DNA from: an uncultured Actinomycetes bacterium
GTDB lineage: Bacteria; Actinomycetota; Actinomycetes; Nanopelagicales; Nanopelagicaceae
Assembly: GCA_903834145.1 (NCBI GenBank)
Contig: CAILHY010000005.1
Coordinates: 1-64,000 of the forward strand
DNA length: 64,000 bases
Direction of reading: 5' to 3'
Made by a program: the position numbers and the translations under genes. The notes below the pieces were generated by a model. The model worked only from the letters and a program-made list of their open reading frames with translations, did not search any database and was not told where the DNA came from. This document shows, piece after piece, positions 8,275 through 15,527 of the stretch (its first letter is position 1; every line of letters starts with the position of its first letter).

Positions 8275-9144
8275 CTATCCCTTTATGGCGCCGGCTAAAA
8301 TGCCGCTCGCGAGTTTGCGTTGAAGGAATCCAAAGACAACGAGCGAGGGAATCGTTGCTACGAAAGCGCCAGCAGCCAGAGGACCCAAAAGAACTTGACC
8401 CTCAGATCCCATGAATCGGGCCAGCAATAGTGGCAATGTTTCATGTTCAGGAGATTGGATGAGTACAAGTGCATAGAAGAATTCATTCCATGAATTCAAG
8501 AAAGTAAATAGCGCGGTCGCCACCACGCCAGGCAATAAGAGTGGAAAGACAATATTCTTAAGAATTTCAAATGAGGACGCTCCATCAATGGCGCCGGCTT
8601 CTTCCATTTCCACTGGAATGGCGGCTACATAACCTTTGAGCATCCAGAGGGCGAAAGGTAGGGATGCCACTAAATAGACCAGGACCAATCCCCAGATACT
8701 GTCCAGGAGCCCAACGCGTTTAACAGCCATGAACAATGGAATGACCACAAGTGAAACAGGAAAAACTTGACTGACAAGAATCCACGCAGTTGCCGCACCT
8801 GAAAAAATCTTCTTCAGGCGAGCGATCGCATACCCTGCAGGCACTGCCAGAATCGTCGTGAGAATCGTTGTACAACTAGCAATGATAAAACTGTTCTTCG
8901 CGGAATTGATCAGACCACGTTTGCGAAGAATGTCGATGTAATTCTGCCAATAGAAACCTTTTGGAATGAAGGATTGGTGCAGTTGCAGAAGTTCGTATGG
9001 CGATTTGAAAGAAGTTGAAAGCATCCATAAGAATGGAAATCCTAAGAAAATGACATAGGCTATAACTGCGATATATGTTGGTATGAGATAGTACTTGCGC
9101 CTTTTCTTTTCAGCCACGGACTGTCCTGCTACTGAGAGAGTCAT
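8275..9144 (-). CDS. sugar ABC transporter permease, MalG type
   Basis: This 289-residue protein has six predicted membrane helices; the first (about 20-42) ends in GFPFLWMLSTSFKSPYE, typical of MalG-type permeases. The cytoplasmic EAA loop that meets the ATPase is near residue 178: EMEEAGAIDGASSFEILKNI followed by FPLLLPG. It overlaps the MalF-type permease gene by ATGA (9141-9144), so the two are translated together. No ATPase gene is present in this operon. The complex must borrow one, and the MalK-like protein at 26507-27574 is the only candidate in the window. Confidence 0.92.
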   Translation of the reverse strand: MTLSVAGQSVAEKKRRKYYLIPTYIAVIAYVIFLGFPFLWMLSTSFKSPYELLQLHQSFIPKGFYWQNYIDILRKRGLINSAKNSFIIASCTTILTTILAVPAGYAIARLKKIFSGAATAWILVSQVFPVSLVVIPLFMAVKRVGLLDSIWGLVLVYLVASLPFALWMLKGYVAAIPVEMEEAGAIDGASSFEILKNIVFPLLLPGVVATALFTFLNSWNEFFYALVLIQSPEHETLPLLLARFMGSEGQVLLGPLAAGAFVATIPSLVVFGFLQRKLASGILAGAIKG

Positions 9145-10064
9145 CGCTGCGCCTTCTCTCGCTTGCTAGCTTTTAGGTAGACAGCGAGCATCAGGCCAAT
9201 GGACATGGCCATGACGACTCCCATTGATGCGGCATATCCAAAGTGGCCGTACTTGAACGCTTCGTTATAGGCGAAGAGCGCAGGGACGAAAGTCTTTCCA
9301 CCCGGGCCGCCGGCAGTTAATACATAAACCAGTCCGAAAGAACTAAATTGCCAGATTATGTTCAAGGCCACTAACGCTGCCGTGATTTCTCGAACGGTTG
9401 GAACGGTGATGTACCTAAATCTCTGCCAAGCATTTGCGCCATCGAGAACAGTGGCTTCAATCATGTCGGTTGGAATTCCTTGAATCGCGGCAAGAATGGA
9501 GACAGTAATGATCGGCATGGCAACCCAAGCACCAATAAGAATTACTGTGGGAAATGCTGTGTTGAATTCTCCGAGCCAATCGGTCTTGCCACCGGGAATA
9601 TGGAAGAAAGCAAAAATTCCTTCGATAGGTCCACTCGTTGGGCGTAGAAGTAAATTCCACATGATCGCGACAATCACGGGCGGCATTGCCCAAGGCACAA
9701 GTGAAAGGACGCGCATAAGCCCAAGGAAACGTAGTTTTTGGTTGAGTAATAATGCAAGCCCAAAACCAAGGAATAGAGACAGGAGAGTTACCGAAACTGC
9801 CCAAATAATTCCAATCTTAAACGAGGCCCAAAACATAGAATCGGTGAGCAACCTTCGAAAATTGTCGAACCCGATGAATTTAACTTTGACATTAAAACCA
9901 GCAGCTTCATCAGTAAACGCAGTCCAAATCGCTTGCGAAAGGGGAACGACGCTCAGAACGAACAGTGGCAAGAACGCTGGGATCGCGTACTTCCACGCAC
10001 CGCGGTTATACATTTTGGTTTTGTGCTTTTGCTTGGTGGTTTTCCGATCCAGCAATGTTGTCAT
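9141..10064 (-). CDS. sugar ABC transporter permease, MalF type
   Basis: This 307-residue protein has a cytoplasmic Lys-rich start and six predicted helices. The periplasmic-side block WTAFTDEAAGF and the EAA loop TDMIEATVLDGANAWQRF followed by ITVPTV (about 200-222) are typical of MalF-type sugar permeases. YVLTAGGPGGKT near residue 257 is also characteristic. Its ATG overlaps the stop of the LacI gene (ATGA), and its stop overlaps the next permease. It forms the heterodimeric channel with the 8275-9144 product. Confidence 0.92.
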   Translation of the reverse strand: MTTLLDRKTTKQKHKTKMYNRGAWKYAIPAFLPLFVLSVVPLSQAIWTAFTDEAAGFNVKVKFIGFDNFRRLLTDSMFWASFKIGIIWAVSVTLLSLFLGFGLALLLNQKLRFLGLMRVLSLVPWAMPPVIVAIMWNLLLRPTSGPIEGIFAFFHIPGGKTDWLGEFNTAFPTVILIGAWVAMPIITVSILAAIQGIPTDMIEATVLDGANAWQRFRYITVPTVREITAALVALNIIWQFSSFGLVYVLTAGGPGGKTFVPALFAYNEAFKYGHFGYAASMGVVMAMSIGLMLAVYLKASKREKAQR

Positions 10065-11053
10065 GCTGCCGTCGATTCTCGAATAACCAAAGTTGGCTTG
10101 ACATTAATTTTCTGGATTGGTCGAGCTGGATCTGCTAGCCGCTCTAACATCAACTGAGCAGCAATTTCTCCACGTTTCTCTGAATGAAGATCAATGCTCG
10201 TTAACGTCGGATGAAGAATTGACGCAAGATCGATATTGTCGATGCCGATCAAAGCTAGATCTCCCGGAATCGCGATTCCATTTTCGTAACAATATTTAAG
10301 TACGCCCGCGGCGATTTGATCATTTCCGCAAATCAATCCATCAAATTTGTCTAGATTTCTAAATTTAGAAACGGCTTCATACCCTCCTGAGATAGAAAAT
10401 GCATCCGCCTGAATTACGCTCTCTTCCGAGTACTTCAAACCCATTTCCTTCATCGCCGATTCAAAGGCTAGGCGCCGACGACGTCCAGGATTTGTGTCAA
10501 TAGGTCCGTTGACTAAACCAATCCGCTTGCGGTTGGTCGCCTTTAGATGATCCACTCCTAACCCAATTCCGATCGCAGAGTCGACATAAACATTGTCCAC
10601 ATTGAGTCCAACGGGCATGGTTCCCACAAGCACCACGGGGATTTGTAAGTGAGAAATCAGTTTTGCGATTCTTTTATCGGCATAGATAGGGGAAATTATT
10701 AGTCCGTCTGCAAAACCCCGACCCATAGTCTCCAAATGCTTCACAATCTCCTCTACCGATGAAAATGCGGAAGCAAGAATCAACCGGTATTTCGTTTCAG
10801 CGAGCGCCTGGCCAACACCCCGTGTCATTGCGACATAAGCAGGATTGGCTAAATCATCAAAGGAAAGACAAATCTGCTCAGATTGGCGGATCTTGAGCGC
10901 CCGAGCTGCTGAATTTGGTTGATACCCAAGTTCTTTAATGGCCGTGCGGACCCGTAGCTCAGTCTCTTTGCGGGCGACGGTCCCATTGATCACGCGGGAA
11001 ACGGAGGCGATAGATACGCCTGCCCTGTCTGCCACCGCTTTGATCGAGACCAT
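10061..11053 (-). CDS. LacI-family transcriptional regulator of the ARH/ABC operon
   Basis: This protein has about 330 residues and is the first gene of the operon. I place the start at the ATG at 11053 (MVSIKAVADRAGVSIASV) because the longer reading would use TTG at 11077, only two bases from the operator. The N-terminal helix-turn-helix (AVADRAGVSIASVSRVINGT) and hinge helix (NSAARALK) are intact. The core is a periplasmic-binding-protein fold with FADGLIISP and DNIDLASILHPTLTSI. LacI-type paralogues that sit with ABC importers normally repress them until a sugar-like ligand binds. A CG-centred palindrome just upstream (11079-11094) fits autoregulation of the whole unit. Confidence 0.92.
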   Translation of the reverse strand: MVSIKAVADRAGVSIASVSRVINGTVARKETELRVRTAIKELGYQPNSAARALKIRQSEQICLSFDDLANPAYVAMTRGVGQALAETKYRLILASAFSSVEEIVKHLETMGRGFADGLIISPIYADKRIAKLISHLQIPVVLVGTMPVGLNVDNVYVDSAIGIGLGVDHLKATNRKRIGLVNGPIDTNPGRRRRLAFESAMKEMGLKYSEESVIQADAFSISGGYEAVSKFRNLDKFDGLICGNDQIAAGVLKYCYENGIAIPGDLALIGIDNIDLASILHPTLTSIDLHSEKRGEIAAQLMLERLADPARPIQKINVKPTLVIRESTAA

Positions 11054-11078
11054 GCTTGTGACGCCTACTTCTCTCAAA

Positions 11079-11094
11079 CTGTAATCGTTTACAG
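11079..11094. promoter_or_regulatory. LacI-type operator upstream of the ARH/ABC operon
   Basis: CTGTAATCGTTTACAG is a 16-bp palindrome with one mismatched pair and the central CG typical of LacI-family sites. It lies 25 bp before the chosen ATG and just downstream of a possible -35 element TTGACG on the minus strand (11097-11102). Binding here would block transcription of the operon. A further inverted repeat AATCG-ATAA-CGATT lies at 11147-11160 and may be a second, weaker site. Confidence 0.7.
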
Positions 11095-11181
11095 TGACGT
11101 CAAGATAGTCTTTTTTCTCTGCTTACCCAAGCGATTTTGCATAACAAATCGATAACGATTGAACTCTTGGCAGTTATTCCG

Positions 11182-11604
11182 TTAATCAGCGAAGTGTCGA
11201 TACTCCTCAAACCATTTTCTTGCTATAGCAAGGATTTCAGGTTCGCTCATTGCATCGAGATTCGTATCAATCGAATCAACCACCCTTGCCGCAATTAGCG
11301 GATGCTTGCGCTCCAGGTATTGAATGAGATGCATCATTTCACTGGCCTTTCCATGGCCGTGACCGATCAACAAAATTTCTCCAGCACCATTTATCGCCTG
11401 GGCTATCTTCTCTAAATAGATCCCTGCTTCATGTTGCTCCCCAGAACCTTTGATGTTTGGGTCAAGGCGAAAATGCCTACGATCTGCTTTCTCGGGGGCG
11501 TGTATTTTTTCGGGTTTGGTGCCTTTTTCAATTCCTGTTGCCCAGATTCGCGTTTCATTGTGAGTAACAGTAAGTACGATGAACTTGCCAGCAATGTCAG
11601 TCAT
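11182..11604 (-). CDS. eRF1-like 'translational machinery' family protein, small form
   Basis: This 140-residue soluble protein resembles the short bacterial relatives of archaeal eRF1, often annotated as translational machinery protein. Early residues IVLTVTHNETRIWATG match the opening strand and turn. HEAGIYLEKIAQAINGAGEILLIGHGHGKASEMMHLIQYL (shown here only as its key parts: YLEKIA, GAGEILLIG and HGKASEMMH) is the core block, followed by ARVVDSIDTNLDAMSEPEILAIAR. In larger relatives the fold belongs to ribosome-associated or host-attachment-like proteins. It is monocistronic, with no functional hint from neighbours. Family link moderate; role unknown. Confidence 0.6.
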   Translation of the reverse strand: MTDIAGKFIVLTVTHNETRIWATGIEKGTKPEKIHAPEKADRRHFRLDPNIKGSGEQHEAGIYLEKIAQAINGAGEILLIGHGHGKASEMMHLIQYLERKHPLIAARVVDSIDTNLDAMSEPEILAIARKWFEEYRHFAD

Positions 11605-11734
11605 CTCAAGCTTCTTTCGTCAATTTTCATTCAGTTGTACTGCGTTGTTTTCTCACCATAGACCGATGAGCCCCCACTTAATATGGGAGCATTATGGGTT
11701 ACCCCTTAAAGCGTGGTGATTTAGGAGACAACGA

Positions 11735-11760
11735 AGGCGCCCCGGTTCCCCAAGGCGCCT
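11735..11760 (-). terminator. GC-rich hairpin downstream of the SHOCT gene
   Basis: AGGCGCC (11735-11741) pairs with GGCGCCT (11754-11760) over a 12-base loop, 16 bases after the SHOCT stop. The following minus-strand bases are only weakly T-rich, so termination strength is uncertain. The remaining gap up to the 140-residue gene (11605-11734) shows no other structure that I can support. Confidence 0.5.
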
Positions 11761-11776
11761 CTGATGTGAAAATCAG

Positions 11777-12055
11777 TTATTCGTTTTCACCCTTACGGCT
11801 TAACAACTGTTGAGCCACGAGGTAGTCATCTTTAGACATCTCACCTTTGGCAAGTCTCATATCGATTACTTCAAGAGGAGTTCGTCCTTGGCTTATTGGA
11901 GGAGTTTTTACATCGTGATGTTTGGAGCGATTAAATAATCGTGCCAGCAACCAGATTGCGCTCACGAACAGCGCAATACAAAGAATCATCATCACAATTC
12001 CATAACCGGAATTATGCATGGAATTAAAACCGTATCGATCGTTGTCCCAACCCAT
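11777..12055 (-). CDS. small membrane protein with C-terminal SHOCT domain
   Basis: This 92-residue protein has one membrane helix (about 18-42), a short basic linker (NRSKHHD), then a C-terminal SHOCT motif (PLEVIDMRLAKGEMSKDDYLVAQQLL, key parts PLEVIDMRLAKGE and YLVAQQLL). SHOCT segments are short oligomerisation or targeting helices often found at the ends of membrane proteins. The gene stands alone between an eRF1-like gene and a GNAT gene. Its function is unknown. The gap 12056-12153 upstream carries no recognisable signal beyond a weak ribosome site. Confidence 0.85.
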   Translation of the reverse strand: MGWDNDRYGFNSMHNSGYGIVMMILCIALFVSAIWLLARLFNRSKHHDVKTPPISQGRTPLEVIDMRLAKGEMSKDDYLVAQQLLSRKGENE

Positions 12056-12153
12056 TTTGGCCTTCCTTACAAATCTAAGAGCAACCTCTCTGGTTACACG
12101 TGAAATTTACGCTTCAGAGATTAAAAAACAAGAATCTTTCGCTGGGAATTCAC

Positions 12154-12708
12154 TTAGTTCATTATCCGGTATCGGAGACCTTCACCACCACCGGAAATCT
12201 CTGGCTTCGTAAATTGTTCAAATAGGATGCCACCGTTATTGAGAATCACCTTTTGCGAAGCAAAGTTATCTAGATTGGTAGTTATCTCTACGTAGGGCAT
12301 ATCAAGCGGTTGAACCTCGATTAAGACCTGACGCAGCGCCTCGCTGGCGTAACCCAACCCACGCTTCCATGGGAACACTGCATACCCAATGTGGCCTAAG
12401 CAATACGGTGGAAGTTCAGTGCTTGCCTTGTTCCAACGGAAATTGATCGTGCCACATACTTGCCCATCCCACATCCAGCGGTGAAAACCAGGAAGGCGCG
12501 GGACAAAGGCTCCGCTGGGCAATCGAATGTCTCCCGCCAAGCCATCAGGATCATCCAGCTTCGCAATGAACCCCGGGATGTCTTTTATTATCTCTTCAAG
12601 GTCTTCAGTTTCGGCCTTATAAAAACTCTCATTGGGCATCGAGGACATTCGAACGAGACCCTCGCGATAACTTTCAAAATGCCCCTCTTCAGGCTTAATA
12701 AGAATCAA
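12154..12708 (-). CDS. GNAT-family acetyltransferase
   Basis: This 184-residue protein has a GNAT core. CLGHIGYAVFPWKRGLGYASEAL (about 103-125) contains the beta-strand, the R/G-rich acetyl-CoA pyrophosphate loop (KRGLGYA) and the following helix. VEITTNLDNFASQKVILNNGG (about 140-160) is the usual N-containing block, and the protein ends RYRIMN. It transfers an acetyl group to an amine of a small molecule or protein; the substrate is not predictable. It ends before the SHOCT gene and starts 10 bp downstream of the secreted-protein gene stop. Confidence 0.85.
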   Translation of the reverse strand: MILIKPEEGHFESYREGLVRMSSMPNESFYKAETEDLEEIIKDIPGFIAKLDDPDGLAGDIRLPSGAFVPRLPGFHRWMWDGQVCGTINFRWNKASTELPPYCLGHIGYAVFPWKRGLGYASEALRQVLIEVQPLDMPYVEITTNLDNFASQKVILNNGGILFEQFTKPEISGGGEGLRYRIMN

Positions 12709-12718
12709 AGGTGAACTA

Positions 12719-13207
12719 CTACTTCTTCTTATATCCCGGTGGGCACTTTGGCTTCACTCCAGAAACTTTCTTACTCACCTTGAGTTTGACGCAGGTAATT
12801 GTTGTGCGAGTCAGAGCCAATTGTTCCAAGTTTGTAATCGTCACTTGAAACTCCCCGGTCTCTTCATCGGCATAACTGTCCATCGCATCAAGATCCGATG
12901 TCGCGCTTTGCAAACTGGTGTCAATAACCCGTCGTACCTCAAGAAAATCCTTAAGAATGATATCGACATTCAGGAGGACATAAGCGTCGGATGGGTGTTT
13001 CTTTTTTACAACTATAATCCGCGAGTATTCGGCGTCAAAGATTGGGTTGTACTTACCTTGAATGGCGGTGACTTGAAGGGCACGTGATGAAGTTGTGGCG
13101 GTTGCCGTATCTGTCGCAGTGCTGGTTGTGTCAGCAGCAAAACTCTGCCCCGAGCCAGCAACTATGAGTGAAAGGATCAACGGAAACATTAGGTTTCGTA
13201 GTTTCAT
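12719..13207 (-). CDS. secreted protein of unknown function with basic Cys-Pro tail
   Basis: This 162-residue protein has a Sec signal peptide (MKLRNLMFPLILSLIVAG, probable cut after SFA at about residue 25). A Thr/Ser/Ala-rich stretch (26-42) follows, then a compact domain with alternating hydrophobic strands. It ends KPKCPPGYKKK, a lysine-rich tail with a second Cys (the other is in TITCVKLKV), so one disulfide is possible. I have seen such CPxGYKK endings in small exported actinobacterial proteins. No enzymatic motif was found. Confidence 0.6.
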   Translation of the reverse strand: MKLRNLMFPLILSLIVAGSGQSFAADTTSTATDTATATTSSRALQVTAIQGKYNPIFDAEYSRIIVVKKKHPSDAYVLLNVDIILKDFLEVRRVIDTSLQSATSDLDAMDSYADEETGEFQVTITNLEQLALTRTTITCVKLKVSKKVSGVKPKCPPGYKKK

Positions 13208-13273
13208 GGTTAAAGATTACTAATACGGAGATGCAATTTTAAGGAAAAATACTCACAAGTGACGATTAACACC

Positions 13274-14503
13274 CTAATCTTGGCTTTGGCGCCCAGGAAG
13301 CTTCAAACGTAAAGCAAATACGCTCACTAGCGCCAATCCGCACACCAGCGTGCCAATCCAAATCCATTGGAGTCCAGCGCCCAGCAAAGTGCCGGCAACC
13401 ATAGGTCCAACAATTGCTGCAATTTGCCAACTGTTTGAGGAAGCCGAGTTATATCTGCCACGAAGGTACGCAGGAGCAAGTTGGTTAACAATTGATGGCA
13501 TGACCGGGGACCAGACCATCTCACCCATGGCAAAAATCAACTGACAAATGATGATCATGAGAATCGCAAAACCAGAAAGTAAACCGGCAAATGCCAACGC
13601 CACCCAAGCACATAACCAGAGCAACGCCGCTATGGCAATAGAACGTGCTCTATTGAAGTTTCGTAATTTCTTCACTACCCAAAGTTGGAAGATTGCGATG
13701 AAAATCGTGTTTGCCGCATAGGCCCACGCGATATTGGAAGGTTTTACATGAGCGACTAAAGTGGCAAAAGAAGCGAAACCAACTTCTAATTGGGCATAGC
13801 CCAAGAAGATTGCAGCGGTAGCAACTATCCAAACTTTAACAAAAACCTTGTCCTGTAGAACTTCAGACCATCCACCAGATCTTTCCGAGTTCTCTTTGCG
13901 TTCTTGTTTATTACGATGTCCAACATCTTTCAGAAAGAGCGCAACACCAAGATAAACGAAATAGGAAATTCCATCGCCTCGAAAGAGCCATTCAAAGGTA
14001 CGTGGATCAGCTAAAGAAACGAAAGCTGAGGAAATCACTCCACCGATGCCAATTCCCAGGTTAAGCAATGCAAACTGAGAACCGAAAAATCTTTCTCTCT
14101 GGGAGTCACTCGTGAGTTCAGTTGCAATGGCGCCCTGGGCGGGCCACATTGCGGACTGACCTATTGCACATATGGACATCACAAGAAATGCTCGTCCAGC
14201 ACTATGCACCGTGGATTGTTCTGCGTAGCCGATTCCGGAAATAACCAGGGAAGCAAGTAAGACGGGTTTGGGACCCCAATGATCGATGATATTTCCGATC
14301 ATGGGCGAAACAGATAAAGAAACGAGCGCCCCGAAGCCGACAATCGTGCCGGTAAGGGCTGAACTAATTCCACGAACATTGTGAAGGTATACAAACATGT
14401 ACGGCAAAACCAAACCGTTGCCTACAGATGAAAGAAGTACCCCTGCAAGCAGGATTCTTGCTCGAGGGGACAATTGCTTAACAAGTGCTTTATCTGGCGA
14501 CAT
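13274..14503 (-). CDS. MFS transporter (DHA1-like, 12 helices)
   Basis: This 409-residue protein has about twelve predicted membrane helices. The motif A region between helices 2 and 3 reads GNIIDHWGPKPVLLAS, a variant of GxxxDRxGRR. Helix 1 (ILLAGVLLSSVGNGLVLPYMFVYL) and the loop after it are typical of drug/H+ antiporter-type members. It lies 42 bp downstream of the inositol operon's last gene in the same direction. It may be co-transcribed, but it does not resemble the sugar-porter branch that contains IolT. The substrate is unknown. Confidence 0.85.
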   Translation of the reverse strand: MSPDKALVKQLSPRARILLAGVLLSSVGNGLVLPYMFVYLHNVRGISSALTGTIVGFGALVSLSVSPMIGNIIDHWGPKPVLLASLVISGIGYAEQSTVHSAGRAFLVMSICAIGQSAMWPAQGAIATELTSDSQRERFFGSQFALLNLGIGIGGVISSAFVSLADPRTFEWLFRGDGISYFVYLGVALFLKDVGHRNKQERKENSERSGGWSEVLQDKVFVKVWIVATAAIFLGYAQLEVGFASFATLVAHVKPSNIAWAYAANTIFIAIFQLWVVKKLRNFNRARSIAIAALLWLCAWVALAFAGLLSGFAILMIIICQLIFAMGEMVWSPVMPSIVNQLAPAYLRGRYNSASSNSWQIAAIVGPMVAGTLLGAGLQWIWIGTLVCGLALVSVFALRLKLPGRQSQD

Positions 14504-14544
14504 TAGATGAGTTTAACTGCGAAGCCAGTCCTAGTGTGGAGTAA

Positions 14545-15525
14545 TTAGCCCGTATATGAAATACCTGTCTGAGATCGGATCTCATCCATGACCTTCATGA
14601 TCGCTACGGATTCAGTCAAAGTCATGATCGGGCTCTCGAGCAATCCAGCTGTAATGCATTCTTCAACATGAAGGGCTTGATAGTGCATGCCACGTCCTTC
14701 GATCTTGCCTTCGTAACGGTTTAGAACTTCATTTTCAAGATTAAATACAGTGAATGAGGTTTGCTCATAAAATGGACGATCAATTTCTATGCGCCCTTGA
14801 GTACCATGAATCGTCGCCGCGACAGGACCGGCTGTGACCATACTAGTTTCCAGAATGGCGTGAGCCCCGTTGTCATAGCGGAAAATGATTGAGGTGATCT
14901 CATCAATTCCTTGCTCAGAAAGTGTGGATCTGCCAACTATTTCAGTGGGAATTCCTAAGACTCGAGTCGCAAATGAAATGGGATAAATACCTAAATCAAG
15001 AAGTGCTCCCCCGCCTAGCGCAGGATTCCAAAGTCTTGGGGCCCGCTTAGGCAATAAATGTTGGCTGTGATCTGCATAGACAATTTTCGCCTCACCAATC
15101 AGACCTTCACTTACGAGTCTAAATAGCTCCACCATGGTTGGAAGGAATCGAGTCCACATGGCTTCCATCACAAATACATTCTTCGCTTTCGCTGCCTCTG
15201 CAATCTCAATTGCTTGGGATGCACTGAGGGTAAAAGGTTTTTCAAGAAGCAAGTGCTTACCTGCTCCTATCGCAAGCAAGGCATCTCTGTGGTGGAAATT
15301 TTGCGTAGTCGATACGTAGACAACATCCACCTCTGGATCATTAACTAGGGATATATAACTGTCATATCTATTAGGGATGTTGAAAAGATCTGCAAAAATA
15401 TTGGAGCGATTCATCTCCCGAGTTGCCACCGCTTGAATGGTGATCCCCGCGATTTGAAAGTCTTTGGCAATCGTGGGCGCAATGCCTCCTGCACCTAAAA
15501 ATCCCCAACGAAGTTTCTTTGTCAT
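14545..15525 (-). CDS. Gfo/Idh/MocA-family NAD(P)-dependent oxidoreductase
   Basis: This 326-residue protein has an N-terminal Rossmann fold with GFLGAGGIAPTIAKD (about 8-22), then DVVYVSTTQNFHHRDALLAI (key parts) and LLLEKPFTLS (about 92-101), whose EKP Lys is the family catalytic residue. The C-terminal sheet domain carries GGGALLDLGIYPISFA. By eye it is nearer the dihydrodiol/xylose dehydrogenase branch than classical IolG. It follows iolD by 2 bp and closes the inositol operon, so oxidation of inositol, an inositol isomer or an inosose is plausible, but the exact substrate is open. Confidence 0.88.
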   Translation of the reverse strand: MTKKLRWGFLGAGGIAPTIAKDFQIAGITIQAVATREMNRSNIFADLFNIPNRYDSYISLVNDPEVDVVYVSTTQNFHHRDALLAIGAGKHLLLEKPFTLSASQAIEIAEAAKAKNVFVMEAMWTRFLPTMVELFRLVSEGLIGEAKIVYADHSQHLLPKRAPRLWNPALGGGALLDLGIYPISFATRVLGIPTEIVGRSTLSEQGIDEITSIIFRYDNGAHAILETSMVTAGPVAATIHGTQGRIEIDRPFYEQTSFTVFNLENEVLNRYEGKIEGRGMHYQALHVEECITAGLLESPIMTLTESVAIMKVMDEIRSQTGISYTG

Positions 15526-15527
15526 TG

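Noticed and set aside
9496-10086. 196-codon plus-strand ORF opposite the MalF-type permease
   Set aside because: Antisense shadow of a clear membrane protein; no ribosome site, no recognisable fold.
11054-11077. TTG start for the first LacI gene
   Set aside because: It leaves only two bases to the operator and adds residues not typical of LacI N-termini; the ATG at 11053 fits better.
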